Source: Kitasatospora sp. NBC_00374 (GTDB taxonomy: Bacteria; Actinomycetota; Actinomycetes; Streptomycetales; Streptomycetaceae). From it: DNA of 64,000 nucleotides. The stretch is from assembly GCF_041434935.1 (NCBI RefSeq), contig NZ_CP107964.1, positions 1-64,000 of the forward strand, in the 5' to 3' direction. A program made the position numbers and the translations under genes. The notes under the pieces are model-generated. The model was not told where the DNA came from. It did not search any database and saw nothing but the letters and a program-made list of their open reading frames with translations. This document shows, piece by piece, positions 34,793 through 44,330 of the stretch. How positions within the stretch are numbered: the stretch's first letter is position 1; each line of letters starts with the position of its first letter.

Positions 34793-36046
34793 GTGGCGTT
34801 CACCGCGGTGCACGCGGAGCGGGGCCGGCTGGATGCCAGCCGGGACGATCTCGGGTGCGGCTGGGCCTGGGCGTTGGTGCACCGGGCGCGGCCACGCGTG
34901 CCGCTGGCCTGCCCGGAGTGCGGGCACGGCATGCACGCCAAGCTCTCCCCCACCCGGATGCGGTTCTTCGCCCACGACCCCGGGGCGCCGCGCTGCGCGC
35001 TCGCCGGGGAGTCGATGGAACACCACCTGCTCAAGCTGCAGCTCGCCACCGCGATCCGGGAAGCCGGCTGGTTCGCCGAGCTGGAAGTCCGCGCACCGCA
35101 CGGCACCTGGCGGGCGGACGTGATGGCCTCCTCCCCCGACGGCGCCCGCCGCATCGCATGGGAGGCGCAGCTGTCGGCGATCACCGAGGACGAGATACGG
35201 GCGCGCACCGAACGCTTCGCGCGTGACGGTGTAGCGGTGTGCTGGGTGGCCACCCGGCCCCGGCGGTGGCTGGGATCGGTGCCCTCGATCCGGGTCACCG
35301 CGCCCGGCACCGCGCCTGACGGCGGGCCGGACGGTTGGGAGGTCGCCGCGGGTCTCGCCCGGTTCTCGGTGCAGGCGTGCAGGCGGTGGTGTGCGTGCTC
35401 GCGGGGGCACGGCGACTGGGAGAGCGTCACGGCGCCGCTGGGTGACTTCGTGTCCTGGGTCCTTGCGGGCCGCGTCGCGCCGTACCGGGCGCCCGCGGCC
35501 GGACGGTACCGGCTGCGCGCGGACGGGCGGCCGTGGCAGGGGCACTGGAGCGCCCCCGCCTACGCGGCGACGGCCGCCGAGCACGACCAGGCGGACCGCG
35601 AGGCGCTGGGGGTCGGTGCCTGGGTCGTGTCCATGCGGCCGACGGCCTCCCTGCAGGAGGTCGAGGACGGCGCAGCTGGCGCCGGACAAGCGCTGGCGGC
35701 TGGAGGAGATCGATCCCTGGTGGAACCCGGCCTGGCCGGTCACCTGGCAGCGCGCGTACGTCGCGGCCAGGGCGTGGTGGCTGGAGTCGGTTGGGGGGCC
35801 TCGTGTCACGGGCGTCCCCGGGGACGGCGTCGCACGCTCCGGCCTGATCAGTCCGGGGCCGATCCGAAAGGACTTCCGTGGCCCTCCTGCCAAGCGACCG
35901 CCCGCATCACCTGCTCCTCGTCGAGGCCGGTGATCGCGACGACCTGCTCGTACATCTGCTCCCCCTCCAGCGGGTCGAGCAGGCGCACCGCCCGGGTGAT
36001 CTGCCCGGACCACAGCTCCTCCGGCACGAACGGGCGGCGCAGGTAG
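34793..36046 (+). CDS. CoiA-like nuclease, 3' end replaced
   Basis: The GTG at 34793 follows GGGGAGGGGGAGG. A zinc-binding motif (CPECGHGMHAKL, then RFFAHDPGAPRCAL) precedes EHHLLKLQLATAIREAGWFA and the PD-(D/E)XK-like core ELEVRAPHGTWRADVMA, IAWEAQLSAI. This is the architecture of CoiA-like competence nucleases. Up to about 35670 the frame is good. Beyond that it runs out of frame through a helicase-associated remnant and an antiparallel gene to a stop at 36046, so the last 125 codons are not original. The true C-terminus was lost at the junction. It may process incoming or foreign DNA. Confidence 0.65.
   Translation: MAFTAVHAERGRLDASRDDLGCGWAWALVHRARPRVPLACPECGHGMHAKLSPTRMRFFAHDPGAPRCALAGESMEHHLLKLQLATAIREAGWFAELEVRAPHGTWRADVMASSPDGARRIAWEAQLSAITEDEIRARTERFARDGVAVCWVATRPRRWLGSVPSIRVTAPGTAPDGGPDGWEVAAGLARFSVQACRRWCACSRGHGDWESVTAPLGDFVSWVLAGRVAPYRAPAAGRYRLRADGRPWQGHWSAPAYAATAAEHDQADREALGVGAWVVSMRPTASLQEVEDGAAGAGQALAAGGDRSLVEPGLAGHLAARVRRGQGVVAGVGWGASCHGRPRGRRRTLRPDQSGADPKGLPWPSCQATARITCSSSRPVIATTCSYICSPSSGSSRRTARVICPDHSSSGTNGRRR
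35672..35800 (+). pseudogene. Helicase-associated domain remnant 1
   Basis: In the frame not used by the CoiA-like gene, this reads QLAPDKRWRLEEIDPWWNPA then WPVTWQRAYVAARAWWLES. It is parallel to LSPERRRALEVIDPWWCPAW in the longer copy at 36802, and is a short scrap of a terminal helicase-like gene. Confidence 0.7.
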
Positions 36047-36249
36047 CCGACGGCGAGCTCGATCAGGTGCGGCTCGCAGCACGCGCGCAGCAGTCGCTGG
36101 CCGTCGAGGCGGGCGTCCATCGACACCGCCGAGGAGTCCGGCGCCCGCGAGACCACCAGCTGCCGGGCGGGCACCATCCGGCCGCAGCCGTCGCACAGCT
36201 CCGGCGCGTCGCCGGAGCCGACCCCCTCGGCGGCGTCGGAGTGGTCCAT
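35848..36249 (-). CDS. Small zinc-ribbon-like hypothetical protein, 133 aa
   Basis: The ATG at 36249 has GGAG upstream. The N-terminus is acidic, followed by ELCDGCGRMVPARQLVVSRA and later LLRACCEPHLIELAVGYLRR; CxxC plus CC/H could hold zinc. The C-terminal half is helical (GEQMYEQVVAITGLDEEQVM). I recognise the type as a recurring streptomycete hypothetical but know no function. It is antiparallel to the unreliable tail of the CoiA-like frame. Confidence 0.65.
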   Translation of the reverse strand: MDHSDAAEGVGSGDAPELCDGCGRMVPARQLVVSRAPDSSAVSMDARLDGQRLLRACCEPHLIELAVGYLRRPFVPEELWSGQITRAVRLLDPLEGEQMYEQVVAITGLDEEQVMRAVAWQEGHGSPFGSAPD

Positions 36250-36801
36250 GTCTCCGGTGTACGCCCCCGCCCCGGCCGGCGCGAGCCACAGCCAGCGAGA
36301 GGCGACGCGCCGCGGCACAGCTGGGCAGGTGGCTCGCCGGCAGGGGCTGCGCGCTGAGGCCCGGCCGCCGGGGGGGGTGGACGGCCGGGCCGGGATCGGC
36401 GACGGGAGTGGACACCGTCCTCCGACCCCGACCGTACGACACACTCCCCCGCGGCGGCCGCAGGCGCGCGGCCGGCCCACGGTAGCCGCCGACCGGTCAG
36501 AAAGCCGCCAGATCCCACCCGGAGTGCATCCGATCCCGCACAGGAACCGAGACACCGCCCGAACGCACTCAGCGGCCACGCTCGTCCGGGAGCAGCACCT
36601 CGACGCGGCGGCCGATGCCCAGGCCGCTGCGCCCGGTGGAGGTGGCGACGATCCGGCGTTCGCGCAGCTGTCCCCAGCCCTGGCCCAGGCCGATCCAGGA
36701 GCTTGTCGTGACCTCGATCCGCGCTGCGGACCCGGGCCAGTGGGACGGGGTGAGGATGACGCGGGAGTATCAGGAAGGGAATCCTGATAGTCCCGGGCCT
36801 G
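36250..36801. other. Stretch with a coding scrap
   Basis: On the minus strand 36569-36755 reads like a genuine C-terminal end (ILTPSHWPGSAARIEVTTSS, WIGLGQGWGQLRERRIVATS, then GRRVEVLLPDERGR and stop) but a stop lies just upstream and no start exists. It is a decapitated gene of unknown family. Confidence 0.45.
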
Positions 36802-37545
36802 ATGGCCGCGCGCGCCGACCCGCCCGGGGAGGACGGGTTGGCCTGGGCGCGGGTATGGGCGAAGGGGCATGGTGGGTCGTTAGCGGCGCCGGCGCGGGCG
36901 CCGGTCGGCGGGTACGCGATCGGGACGTGGCTGTCGGAGCTGCGGGCGTCGGCCCAGGTGCCGGCGGGCGAGCAGGGGGCGCTGTCGCCCGAGCGGCGGC
37001 GGGCGCTGGAGGTGATCGACCCGTGGTGGTGCCCGGCCTGGCCGATCACCTGGCAGCGCACCTATGCGACCGCCCGGCTGTGGTGGCTGGAGTCCGACGG
37101 CCTGGTCGACTGGACCACCCTGCCGGCGGACACCGTGTACGAGGGTGAGCAGCTCGGCCGCTGGGTGCAGGCACCGAGGGCCGGCTGGCCCGGTCTGGAG
37201 GGGGACCAGCGGGACCTGCTCGCCGCGAGAGGCATCGAGGAGGACCAGGAGCTGGTGGCCGCGAAGGCCGCTGCCGAAGCGAAGCCGACGGTGTCCCGCA
37301 CGGACCGGTTCGCCCAGGGCCTGGCGGCGCTGGCGGCCTTCGTCGAGCGGGAGCGGCACGCCAACGTCCGGCGCCCGCACAAGGAGCCGCTGGAGAGCGT
37401 GGAGGCCGGCCCCGGCGGTGAGGAGCAGGTCGTGGTGTCGCACTTCGCCTTGGGTACGTGGCTCAACAACCAGAAGGCCCGCCGGGCGAAGCTGACCCCG
37501 GGCCAGCTCGCGCAGCTCGCCGAACACGGCGTGGAGTGGGCGTGA
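36802..37545 (+). CDS. Helicase-associated (HA) repeat protein, 247 aa, 5'-truncated
   Basis: It consists only of HA-domain repeats (PF03457-like). Three units are visible: LAWARVWAKGHGG...GYAIGTWLSELRAS, VIDPWWCPAWPITWQRTYAT, and RFAQGLAALAAFVERERHAN...SHFALGTWLNNQKARRAKLT. In streptomycetes such repeats form the long C-terminal part of DEAD/DEAH helicases found near replicon ends. The helicase motor is absent, so this is most likely the 3' remnant of such a gene. The GTG start is arbitrary. Four further scraps of the same sequence lie in the window. Confidence 0.7.
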   Translation: MAARADPPGEDGLAWARVWAKGHGGSLAAPARAPVGGYAIGTWLSELRASAQVPAGEQGALSPERRRALEVIDPWWCPAWPITWQRTYATARLWWLESDGLVDWTTLPADTVYEGEQLGRWVQAPRAGWPGLEGDQRDLLAARGIEEDQELVAAKAAAEAKPTVSRTDRFAQGLAALAAFVERERHANVRRPHKEPLESVEAGPGGEEQVVVSHFALGTWLNNQKARRAKLTPGQLAQLAEHGVEWA

Positions 37546-37690
37546 GCGGGCCGTCCCGGAAGGGCCGGGCGGGTGGCCGGCTGGTGAATCTGTTTGGCGC
37601 CCGTGCGGCCGGGGGCACTGTTCGCGGCCCGGCCCGGCGCTCCTCCACCGCCAGGGCCGGGCCAGGACGGATGTCGGCGTGCTGGTGGGG

Positions 37691-40600
37691 TCATGCGGGG
37701 CAGATAGGTCCGACGGACTGTCCGGGCAGGTATAGCGCCTTTTCGTCAGGGGTGAGGTCACGGGCGACGGCCTCGCAGATTGTGCTGATCGCGGCCTCCG
37801 GCGCGGCGTAGGTCCACAGCCGGGCGGTGTGGTCCCTGCTAGCTGTGACGAGGGTGCGGCCGTCGGGGCTGAACGCCACCGAAGACACCCAGCCGGTATG
37901 GCCGGTGAGGGTGGTGATGGCCTTGCCCGTCGCCACCTCCCACAACCGCGCCGTGCTGTCCCTGCTGGCGGTGGCGAGGGTGCGGCCGTCGGGACTGAAC
38001 GCCACCGAGTCCACGGAATCGGTGTGGCCGGTGAGGGTGGTGAGTTCCTTGCCCGTCGCCACCTCCCACAACGTGGCGTCGTCGCCGTCGGCGGTGGCGA
38101 GGATGCGGCCGTCGGGACTGAACGCCACCGAGTCCATGGAGTAGGTGTGGCCGGTGAGGGTGGTGACGGCCTTGCCGGTCGCCACCTCCCAGAGTGTGGT
38201 GTAGTCGCCGTCGGCGGTGGCGAGGGTGCGACCGTCGGGACTGAACGCCACCGAGGACACTGCGCTGGTGTGGCCGGTGAGGGTGGTGACGACCTTGCCC
38301 GTCGCCACCTCCCACAACGTGGCGTCGTCGCCGTCGGCGGTGGCGAGGATGCGGCCGTCGGGACTGAACGCCACCGAGTCCACGGAATCGGTGTGGCCGG
38401 TGAGGGTGGTGACGGCCTTGCCGGTCGCCACCTCCCAGAGTGTGGTGTAGTCGCCGTCGGCGGTGGCGAGGGTGCGACCGTCGGGACTGAACGCCACCGA
38501 GTCCATGGAGAGGGTGTGGCCGGTGAGGGTGGTGACGACCTTGCCCGTCGCCACCTCCCACAGCCGCACCGTGCTGTCCCTGGCGGCGGTGGCGAGGGTG
38601 CGACCGTCGGGACTGAACGCCACCGAGTCCACGGAGTCGGTGTGGCCGGTGAGGGTGGTGATGGTCTTGCCCGTCGCCACCTCCCACAACCGCACCGTCC
38701 CCTCGTTGCCAGCAGTGGCAAGGGTGTGCCCGTCGGGGCTGAACGCCACCGAGAGCACGGAGTAGGTGTGGCCGGTGAGGATAGTGACGTCCTTGCCCGT
38801 CGCCACCTCCCACAGCCGCACCGTCCTGTCCTCGGCGGCGGTGGCGAGGGTATGGCCGTCGGGGCTGAACGCCACCGAGTACACGGAGTCGGTGTGGCCG
38901 GAGAAAGTCATAAGTTCCTTGCCCGTCGCCACCTCCCACAACCGCACCATGCTGTCCCCGGCGGCGGTGGCAAGGGTGCGACCGTCGGGACTGAACGCCA
39001 CCGAGGCCACTGCGCCGGTATGGCCGGTGAGGGTGGTGATGGTCTTGCCCGTCGCCACCTCCCACAGCCGCACCGTGCTGTCCCTGCCGGCGGTGGCGAG
39101 GGTGCGCCCGTCGGGGCTGAACGCCACCGAGTACACGGAGTCGGTGTGGCCGGTGAAGGTGGTGATGGTCTTGCCCGTCGCCACCTCCCACAGCCGCACC
39201 GTGCTGTCCCTGGCGGCGGTGGCGAGGGTGCGCCCGTCGGGGCTGAACGCCACCGAGTACACGGAGTCGGTGTGGCCGGAGAAAGTCATAAGTTCCTTGC
39301 CCGTCGCCACCTCCCACAACCGCGCTGTGCTGTCCCTGCCGGCGGTGGCGAGGGTGCGCCCGTCGGGACTGAACGCCACCGAGGCCATCCAGTCGGTGTG
39401 GCCGGAGAAAGTCATGAGTTCCTTGCCCGTCGCCACCTCCCACAACCGCACCATGCTGTCCCTGCCGACGGTGGCAAGGGTGCGGCCGTCGGGACTGAAC
39501 GCCACCGAGTCCATGGAGCCGGCGTGGCCGGTGAGGCGGTGGCGCAGGGGAAGGTTCGCGGCGGCGTTGAGGCTGGTGGCGGCTTCCCCGGTCGGGCTGA
39601 CGCGGTAGGCGGCGACCGCGAGGAGGGCGGCGAGATCGGGGTTGGTGCTGATCAGGGAGTCGGACTGGGCGGCGAGCTGCCGGGACTGGGCGGCGTGCTG
39701 GGCGGTGACCGCTGTCTGCCGCTGCCAGAAAGCCACCCCCGAGGCGATCAAGGCGAGGGCGAGGAGGGTGGCCAGGACGGTGTTGAGGCGCCTGCTGCGC
39801 CGGATGGCGGCCTGCTGGCGGCGGCGTCCGGCATCGAGGAAGGCTTCGAGTTCAGCCGGCAGGCGGCGGAGTGCCGACCAGTCGGTGCCCTCCGCGAGGA
39901 CGGTTCCGGCGGGTAGGTCCTGAGGGTCGCGGTGTTCCTGCCAGCGGGCGTGCTGGATGCGGGCGCGGTGGAGCCAGTCGTGGAACCGGGCGTCCTGCTC
40001 GACCCAGCGGCGCAGGGTGTCCCAGTCGCGGATGAGCGCGTCGTGGATCAGCTCGGCCACCGGGGTTCCCTCCGCGTCGCCCGCCGGCTCGGGCTCGCGT
40101 ACCCGGTCGGTGGTGACGATGCGGTGGCGGGAGAGTACGGCCAGGACCTCCTCGACGGCCTGTAGCGCCTGGGGTGTGCCGTCGGCGGCGGCCAGGTCGC
40201 GTAGCTCGTCGAGCGGGAGCTGCTGGCGTACCGCCGGGATGTGCAGGGCCTCGTTGGCGGGGCGGACCAGGGCCGTCAGGATCCTCTGTGCGACGTCCCG
40301 CTGTCGCTGGTCGAGTTCGCGGAGGGCGGCGTTGTACCAGTCGGCCAGGGCGCCGGTGACGGCGCCGATGCGGCGGTAGGCCTCGTGGGTGAGGCGGCCG
40401 TCGTGGTCGAGGCGGCGTTCCCACAGGCGGGTGAGGGCGACTTCGAGCAGGGGCAGCGCGGTGACCGGCGCCGCGAAGTCCGCGGCCGTGCGGGGGTTCA
40501 GGGCCAGGACGTCGGCGATGATCCGCTGTGCCAGTCCCGGCTCGAAGCTCACCTCCAGGTCGTGGGCGGGCCCGGTGACGATCGCGTCCAGTTCGCTGCT

Positions 40601-41815
40601 GGTGAGCGTGGCGGGCACGTTGAGCACGCCCCGCGTCTGCAGTGCGGCTTGCAGCAGTTCGGGGGCCAGCGCGGACAGCCGGGAGTAGAAGTCGTCGCGC
40701 ATCACGAGGACCACGCTGAGCGTGGCGTCGGACCCGATCGCCTCGGTGATCCCGGCGAGGGTCTGAAGGGCCTGTGGTCCGGCGGTGGGCGCGAGGAGTT
40801 CCTCGAACTGGTCGACGACCAGCACCACGCGGTCGTGGGTCGCATCGGCGGCCAGCAGTCCGGTGACGGCCGCCCCGATCCCCGCTGTGGCGGCCCCCGG
40901 GAGGCCGGCCTGTTCGAGGGCGGCCGGCAGGTCCGGGCCCGGCCGCGCGAGCACCTGGCGCCAGCGGTCACTGCCCGGCAGCCGTCCGGCCGCCAGCGCC
41001 GGCAGCACCCCCGCCTGGACCAGGGAGGACTTGCCCGACCCGGAGGGTCCGAGCAGCAGCACCACCCGCCGCCCGCCCGCCAGGCCCGCCAGAACCTGGC
41101 GCACCGCCTCCTCGCGGCCCCGGAACCAGCGGGCGTGCTCGGCGGTGAACGGCTCCAGCGCCCGGTACGGCGACACGTCGCGCACGGCCAGTGCGGGCCA
41201 CGCTTCGCGCAGCACCGCGGTCGGGGTGGCGTAGGCGATGCCCTGGCCGCGGTCGTGACTGTCGGGCGCGGTGATGGCGGTGAGCATGCCGACCACCAGA
41301 CCGGTCGTCTCGTCGAGGATCGGCCCGCCGCTGAACCCGGTGGTCAGATCGTTGGCACCGGTCAGCTGCAGCAGATCACCGGCGTCGTCGGCGGCCAGCA
41401 GCAGCCCGCCGGCCGTGGCGGACCCGAAGTGACCGCCCGGCGGTGCCTGCGTGGGAAAGCCGAGCGAGCGCACCCGGTGCCCGCGGCAGCCCGCCGCAGA
41501 CCCCAGCGGCAGCGGGGCCGTACCCGCCGGCACGTGTTCCAGTCGCACGAGGGCGATGTCCTGCTCCTGCGGGTCGCGCCACCCGTCCTCCAGCACCCGG
41601 CCCCTCACCGACGGGGCACCGGGCGCGCGCGGGAAGACCAGCGACACCGCGTCACCGGGACCGTAGCCGCCGTCCACCAGAACGTGCGCGCAGCTGATCA
41701 GCAGGTCCTCGGCGACCAGAAAGCCGGTCCCCACCACCGCCCCGTCCCCATCGCGGACCTGGGCGACAGCGGCAGTCAGAGCATCAGCTGCGGGGGCCTC
41801 GTGCCCGGCGTTCAC
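37691..41815 (-). CDS. Trypsin-like protease / nSTAND1 NTPase / 14-blade WD40 protein
   Basis: A 1374-residue multidomain protein. Residues 12-205 are a trypsin-fold protease with complete triad: His44 (ISCAHVLV), Asp86 (QEQDIALVRL), Ser162 (TGFSGGPIL). The nSTAND1 NTPase follows, with Walker A GPSGSGKSSL (Lys262) and Walker B VVLVVDQFEELL, then a helical region and one membrane helix (LNTVLATLLALALIASGVAF). The C-terminus is 14 WD40 blades, each SVAFSPDGRTLAT...LWEVATGK, enough for two seven-blade propellers. It starts with GTG 41815, four bases after the Trypco1-like gene. This architecture is known from predicted conflict systems in which the WD40 sensor and NTPase control proteolysis. Confidence 0.9.
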   Translation of the reverse strand: MNAGHEAPAADALTAAVAQVRDGDGAVVGTGFLVAEDLLISCAHVLVDGGYGPGDAVSLVFPRAPGAPSVRGRVLEDGWRDPQEQDIALVRLEHVPAGTAPLPLGSAAGCRGHRVRSLGFPTQAPPGGHFGSATAGGLLLAADDAGDLLQLTGANDLTTGFSGGPILDETTGLVVGMLTAITAPDSHDRGQGIAYATPTAVLREAWPALAVRDVSPYRALEPFTAEHARWFRGREEAVRQVLAGLAGGRRVVLLLGPSGSGKSSLVQAGVLPALAAGRLPGSDRWRQVLARPGPDLPAALEQAGLPGAATAGIGAAVTGLLAADATHDRVVLVVDQFEELLAPTAGPQALQTLAGITEAIGSDATLSVVLVMRDDFYSRLSALAPELLQAALQTRGVLNVPATLTSSELDAIVTGPAHDLEVSFEPGLAQRIIADVLALNPRTAADFAAPVTALPLLEVALTRLWERRLDHDGRLTHEAYRRIGAVTGALADWYNAALRELDQRQRDVAQRILTALVRPANEALHIPAVRQQLPLDELRDLAAADGTPQALQAVEEVLAVLSRHRIVTTDRVREPEPAGDAEGTPVAELIHDALIRDWDTLRRWVEQDARFHDWLHRARIQHARWQEHRDPQDLPAGTVLAEGTDWSALRRLPAELEAFLDAGRRRQQAAIRRSRRLNTVLATLLALALIASGVAFWQRQTAVTAQHAAQSRQLAAQSDSLISTNPDLAALLAVAAYRVSPTGEAATSLNAAANLPLRHRLTGHAGSMDSVAFSPDGRTLATVGRDSMVRLWEVATGKELMTFSGHTDWMASVAFSPDGRTLATAGRDSTARLWEVATGKELMTFSGHTDSVYSVAFSPDGRTLATAARDSTVRLWEVATGKTITTFTGHTDSVYSVAFSPDGRTLATAGRDSTVRLWEVATGKTITTLTGHTGAVASVAFSPDGRTLATAAGDSMVRLWEVATGKELMTFSGHTDSVYSVAFSPDGHTLATAAEDRTVRLWEVATGKDVTILTGHTYSVLSVAFSPDGHTLATAGNEGTVRLWEVATGKTITTLTGHTDSVDSVAFSPDGRTLATAARDSTVRLWEVATGKVVTTLTGHTLSMDSVAFSPDGRTLATADGDYTTLWEVATGKAVTTLTGHTDSVDSVAFSPDGRILATADGDDATLWEVATGKVVTTLTGHTSAVSSVAFSPDGRTLATADGDYTTLWEVATGKAVTTLTGHTYSMDSVAFSPDGRILATADGDDATLWEVATGKELTTLTGHTDSVDSVAFSPDGRTLATASRDSTARLWEVATGKAITTLTGHTGWVSSVAFSPDGRTLVTASRDHTARLWTYAAPEAAISTICEAVARDLTPDEKALYLPGQSVGPICPA
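37800..39538 (-). repeat. Fourteen 123-126-bp direct repeats (WD40)
   Basis: The blades are almost identical in DNA, with variation mainly in the loop after LAT (AGRDST, AARDST, ADGDYT, ADGDDA). The four ADGD blades are one codon shorter and come as an alternating pair (ADGDYT, ADGDDA) repeated twice, showing duplication in two-unit steps. Confidence 0.9.
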
Positions 41816-41819
41816 AGGA

Positions 41820-42182
41820 TCAGCCCGACGCCGGGTCGCCCGTCGTAAGGGCGGGCCCGGTGTCGGTGTCGTCCTTGCGCCACACCATCGTCACCGTCAG
41901 ATGGCAGTTGGCCGCAGTCTTGGTGATCACCACCCCGGCCTCCGTGGAGAGATCGACCCCGAACTCGACCTCCACCTCCGCCGGCCCCGCGTCACGCAAC
42001 CGCCTCAGCACAGTGCGCGCCAGGTCGGTGACCGGCTCCAGGGCCGCGCTCAGCCCCACCGGCAGATCACGGATCGCGTCCCCGACCCGGCCCGCCTTCA
42101 CCGGCCCGGCCGCACCGTCCGCGGCCTCGACAAGGATCGAGCCCCCGCCGTCCAACGGCACCCGCGCCAACTGCTGCCCCAC
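41820..42182 (-). CDS. Trypsin-co-occurring domain (Trypco1/CU044_2847-like) protein
   Basis: A 120-residue protein. The GTG at 42182 follows GGGGGAGGGACGAC. The sequence begins VGQQLARVPLDGGGSILVEA, has a helix (LEPVTDLARTVLRRLRDAG) and ends with the family core PAEVEVEFGVDLSTEAGVVI...NCHLTVTMVW. This matches the small Trypco1 family that sits next to trypsin-fold STAND proteins and is thought to be a regulator or substrate of the protease. The stop is four bases before the protease start, so the two form an operon. Confidence 0.75.
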   Translation of the reverse strand: MGQQLARVPLDGGGSILVEAADGAAGPVKAGRVGDAIRDLPVGLSAALEPVTDLARTVLRRLRDAGPAEVEVEFGVDLSTEAGVVITKTAANCHLTVTMVWRKDDTDTGPALTTGDPASG

Positions 42183-42308
42183 GTCGTCCCTCCCCCTGCC
42201 GCCGCCCCCACGACGACCGCACCCACACCGTACAAGCGCGGACACCCCGGAAAACGGCGAACTCCCCAACGGACCCGGGACATCGGGCCGGCCGACTGCA
42301 AGTGCGCC

Positions 42309-42787
42309 TACGCCACCACCCGGCAGAGGTGGCTGAAGTCCGACGGCCAGGTCGACTGGACCACCCTGCCGCTGGACACCGTGTTCGAGGGTGAGCAGCT
42401 CGGCCGCTGGGCGTGGGCGCAGCGGGCCGGGTGGCCCGGCCTGGAGGCTGACCAGCGGGACCTGCTGACGGCGAGGCATCGAGGCCGACGCCGAGCTGGT
42501 GGCCGCAAGGCCGCCGCCGAGGCGAAGCCGAAGGTGTCCCGCACCGACAGGCTCCAGCAGGGCCTGGCGGCGCTGGCGCAGTTCGTGGAGCGGGAGCGGC
42601 ACGCCAACGTCAGGCGCCGCACAGGGAGCCGGTGAAGGCCGTCGAGGCCGGCCCCGGAGGTGAGGAGCAGGTGGTCGTATCGCACTTCGCGCTGGGCACC
42701 TGGCTGAACAACCAGAAGGCCCGCCGGGCGAAGCTGACCCCGGGCCAGCTCGCACAGCTCGCCGAACACGGCGTCGAATGGGCCTGA
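42309..42787 (+). pseudogene. Helicase-associated domain remnant 2, several frameshifts
   Basis: It is parallel to 37070-37545. It reads SDGQVDWTTLPLDTVFEGEQ in one frame, loses two bases near 42477 and one near 42507 relative to the longer copy, recovers (SRTDRLQQGLAALAQFVERE), shifts again near 42615 and ends LGTWLNNQKARRAKL...EHGVEWA with the same stop context. Confidence 0.75.
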
Positions 42788-42968
42788 CCGTTGCAGCGGG
42801 ATTCTCGGGACACCCACGCGAATCCGGTGCACTGACGGGGTTGGCTGGTCAGTGACGGTCGAGCTTCCCTCGTAGATGGGAGCCCGACCAGGACGAGCAG
42901 CTCACACCCTCAACGGACCAGCCAGACGTTTCCCACTCGACTCACGAAATGTCCTGGTCAAAGCCCGC
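42788..42968. other. Junction sequence between HA relic and truncated Tap copy
   Basis: TGGCTGGTC near 42840 and GACCAGCCA near 42917 form a spaced inverted repeat. The short segment may be an insertion that truncated the Tap-like copy. Confidence 0.35.
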
Positions 42969-44330
42969 TCAGACCTCGGTCCAGAACCCAGAACTCACAG
43001 TGTGGTGCTTGAGCTGGCCGATCGGCAGGTGCGACTTCAGTGCGGACAGGTAGGCGCCGTTCATGTCGAGCGCCGCCACCGTCAGCTCCGATTCGGTGCT
43101 CTTGATGAGAGCGGTGTTCTTCCACTTCGGGCGCGCTTCCCACACCTGATCGGGCGACGCCTTGGACGCCTTCCTCAGGATGTCCGGCAGCGGCGGGTGG
43201 TCGGTGTGCTCATACCGCGCGCCGACCCGGGAAGCGGCGAGGAGCGCCATCGCGTCCGGGATCGCCTTCTTGATCAGGGCGGCGGTTGCGGCGTCCACGT
43301 CGCCGCCGTGGCGGGCGAGTTCCCGCTCGACGGGGCGGCGGATCAGGTCCAGGAGCTCCGCCAGCGACACCGACTCGGAGCTCTCGCCGCCCGACCGGGC
43401 GCGGGGCGCAGCAGGGGCCGATGGCGCCGGAGCGGAGTCCGGCGGGGCCGGGGCCGGCTGCTGCTCGGGTTCGGCGGTCGGGGCGGGAGTGGGCTCGGGC
43501 GGCGATGCCGCGTGCGGGGTCTGGGGGGCCTGCTGGGCTTCCTCGACGGGGGCGGCCGAAGTCTGGGTTGTGGGTGCCTGTACGGGGGTGGTGGTGAGTT
43601 CGCAGAAGCCGCCGACGTGGGTGGCGACGCCGGCCACACGGTGGCGCACCGGGCGACCGCAGCGCACGCACGGGGCGGGCGCGAACATCGCGATCTCGCC
43701 GCCCGGGCCGCGGTCGAAGTCCGGGACCGGCACGGCCTCGCTCAAGGTGGCGGTGCCGGCGCCGGTGAGCTGGGTGGCGGGGGTCTGCTGGTCGTAGCCG
43801 ACGATCTCCTGCACACCGTGCTCACGACACCGCCCGACGGTCGACATCGGCGGGAACCCGCTGGTGATGACGTCGCCGCAGGCCAGCTGCTGCCAGTACG
43901 TCGACGGCGTGAACAACGGCTCCGGCACCCCGGCCTCAGCCGCGGCAGGCACCGCCGAGGCCTCAGAGACCACCTTGGGAGCAGCAGGGGCGGCCTTGGC
44001 GGGGCTCGGGGGCCACTCCGCACGCACCGGCTCCGGCTCCGGGGCAGCCGGGGCGAACGTCGCCGGCACAGGGCCGACGCCTGACTGCCGGGCGGTGTAG
44101 GCCTCCGTGGCGCGAGTCGGCCCGGCCAACAACTCCAGCACGTCCAGTCCCCAGTGCGCCGCCAGGGCATCCACATCGTCCAGCGTCCACGCCGACGCCC
44201 CGGACTGACGACGCGACACCTTGTCCTGGGTCAGACTGATACCCGCGGCCAGCTGCGCCTGAGTCTCCTCGGTGACCTGACGCAGCGCCGCGACAGTGAT
44301 GCGCAGCGTCTGCAGCGTACTCAATGACAT
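42969..44330 (-). pseudogene. Truncated second copy of the Tap-like gene
   Basis: From ATG 44330 it repeats the Tap-like protein at 8487-10436: identical XRE start, the same CVRCGR and Pro-rich linker with some indels, and the motif A-like LDMNGAYLSALKSHLPIGQL. Similarity stops at HHT (about 43000), after which eight unrelated residues lead to a stop. The polymerase-like motifs B and C and the Tpg-like gene are missing. The promoter region is also duplicated. The HTH could still be made and could bind the shared operator. Confidence 0.85.

Noticed and set aside
37800..39538. Regular repeats suggestive of a CRISPR array
   Set aside because: The units are 126 bp, continuous and coding (WD40). 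There are no spacers and no cas genes.
37829..39916. A 695-codon plus-strand frame with regular VGAERHRVHG repeats
   Set aside because: It is the antisense of the WD40 repeats; the regularity comes from the 126-bp repeats on the other strand.
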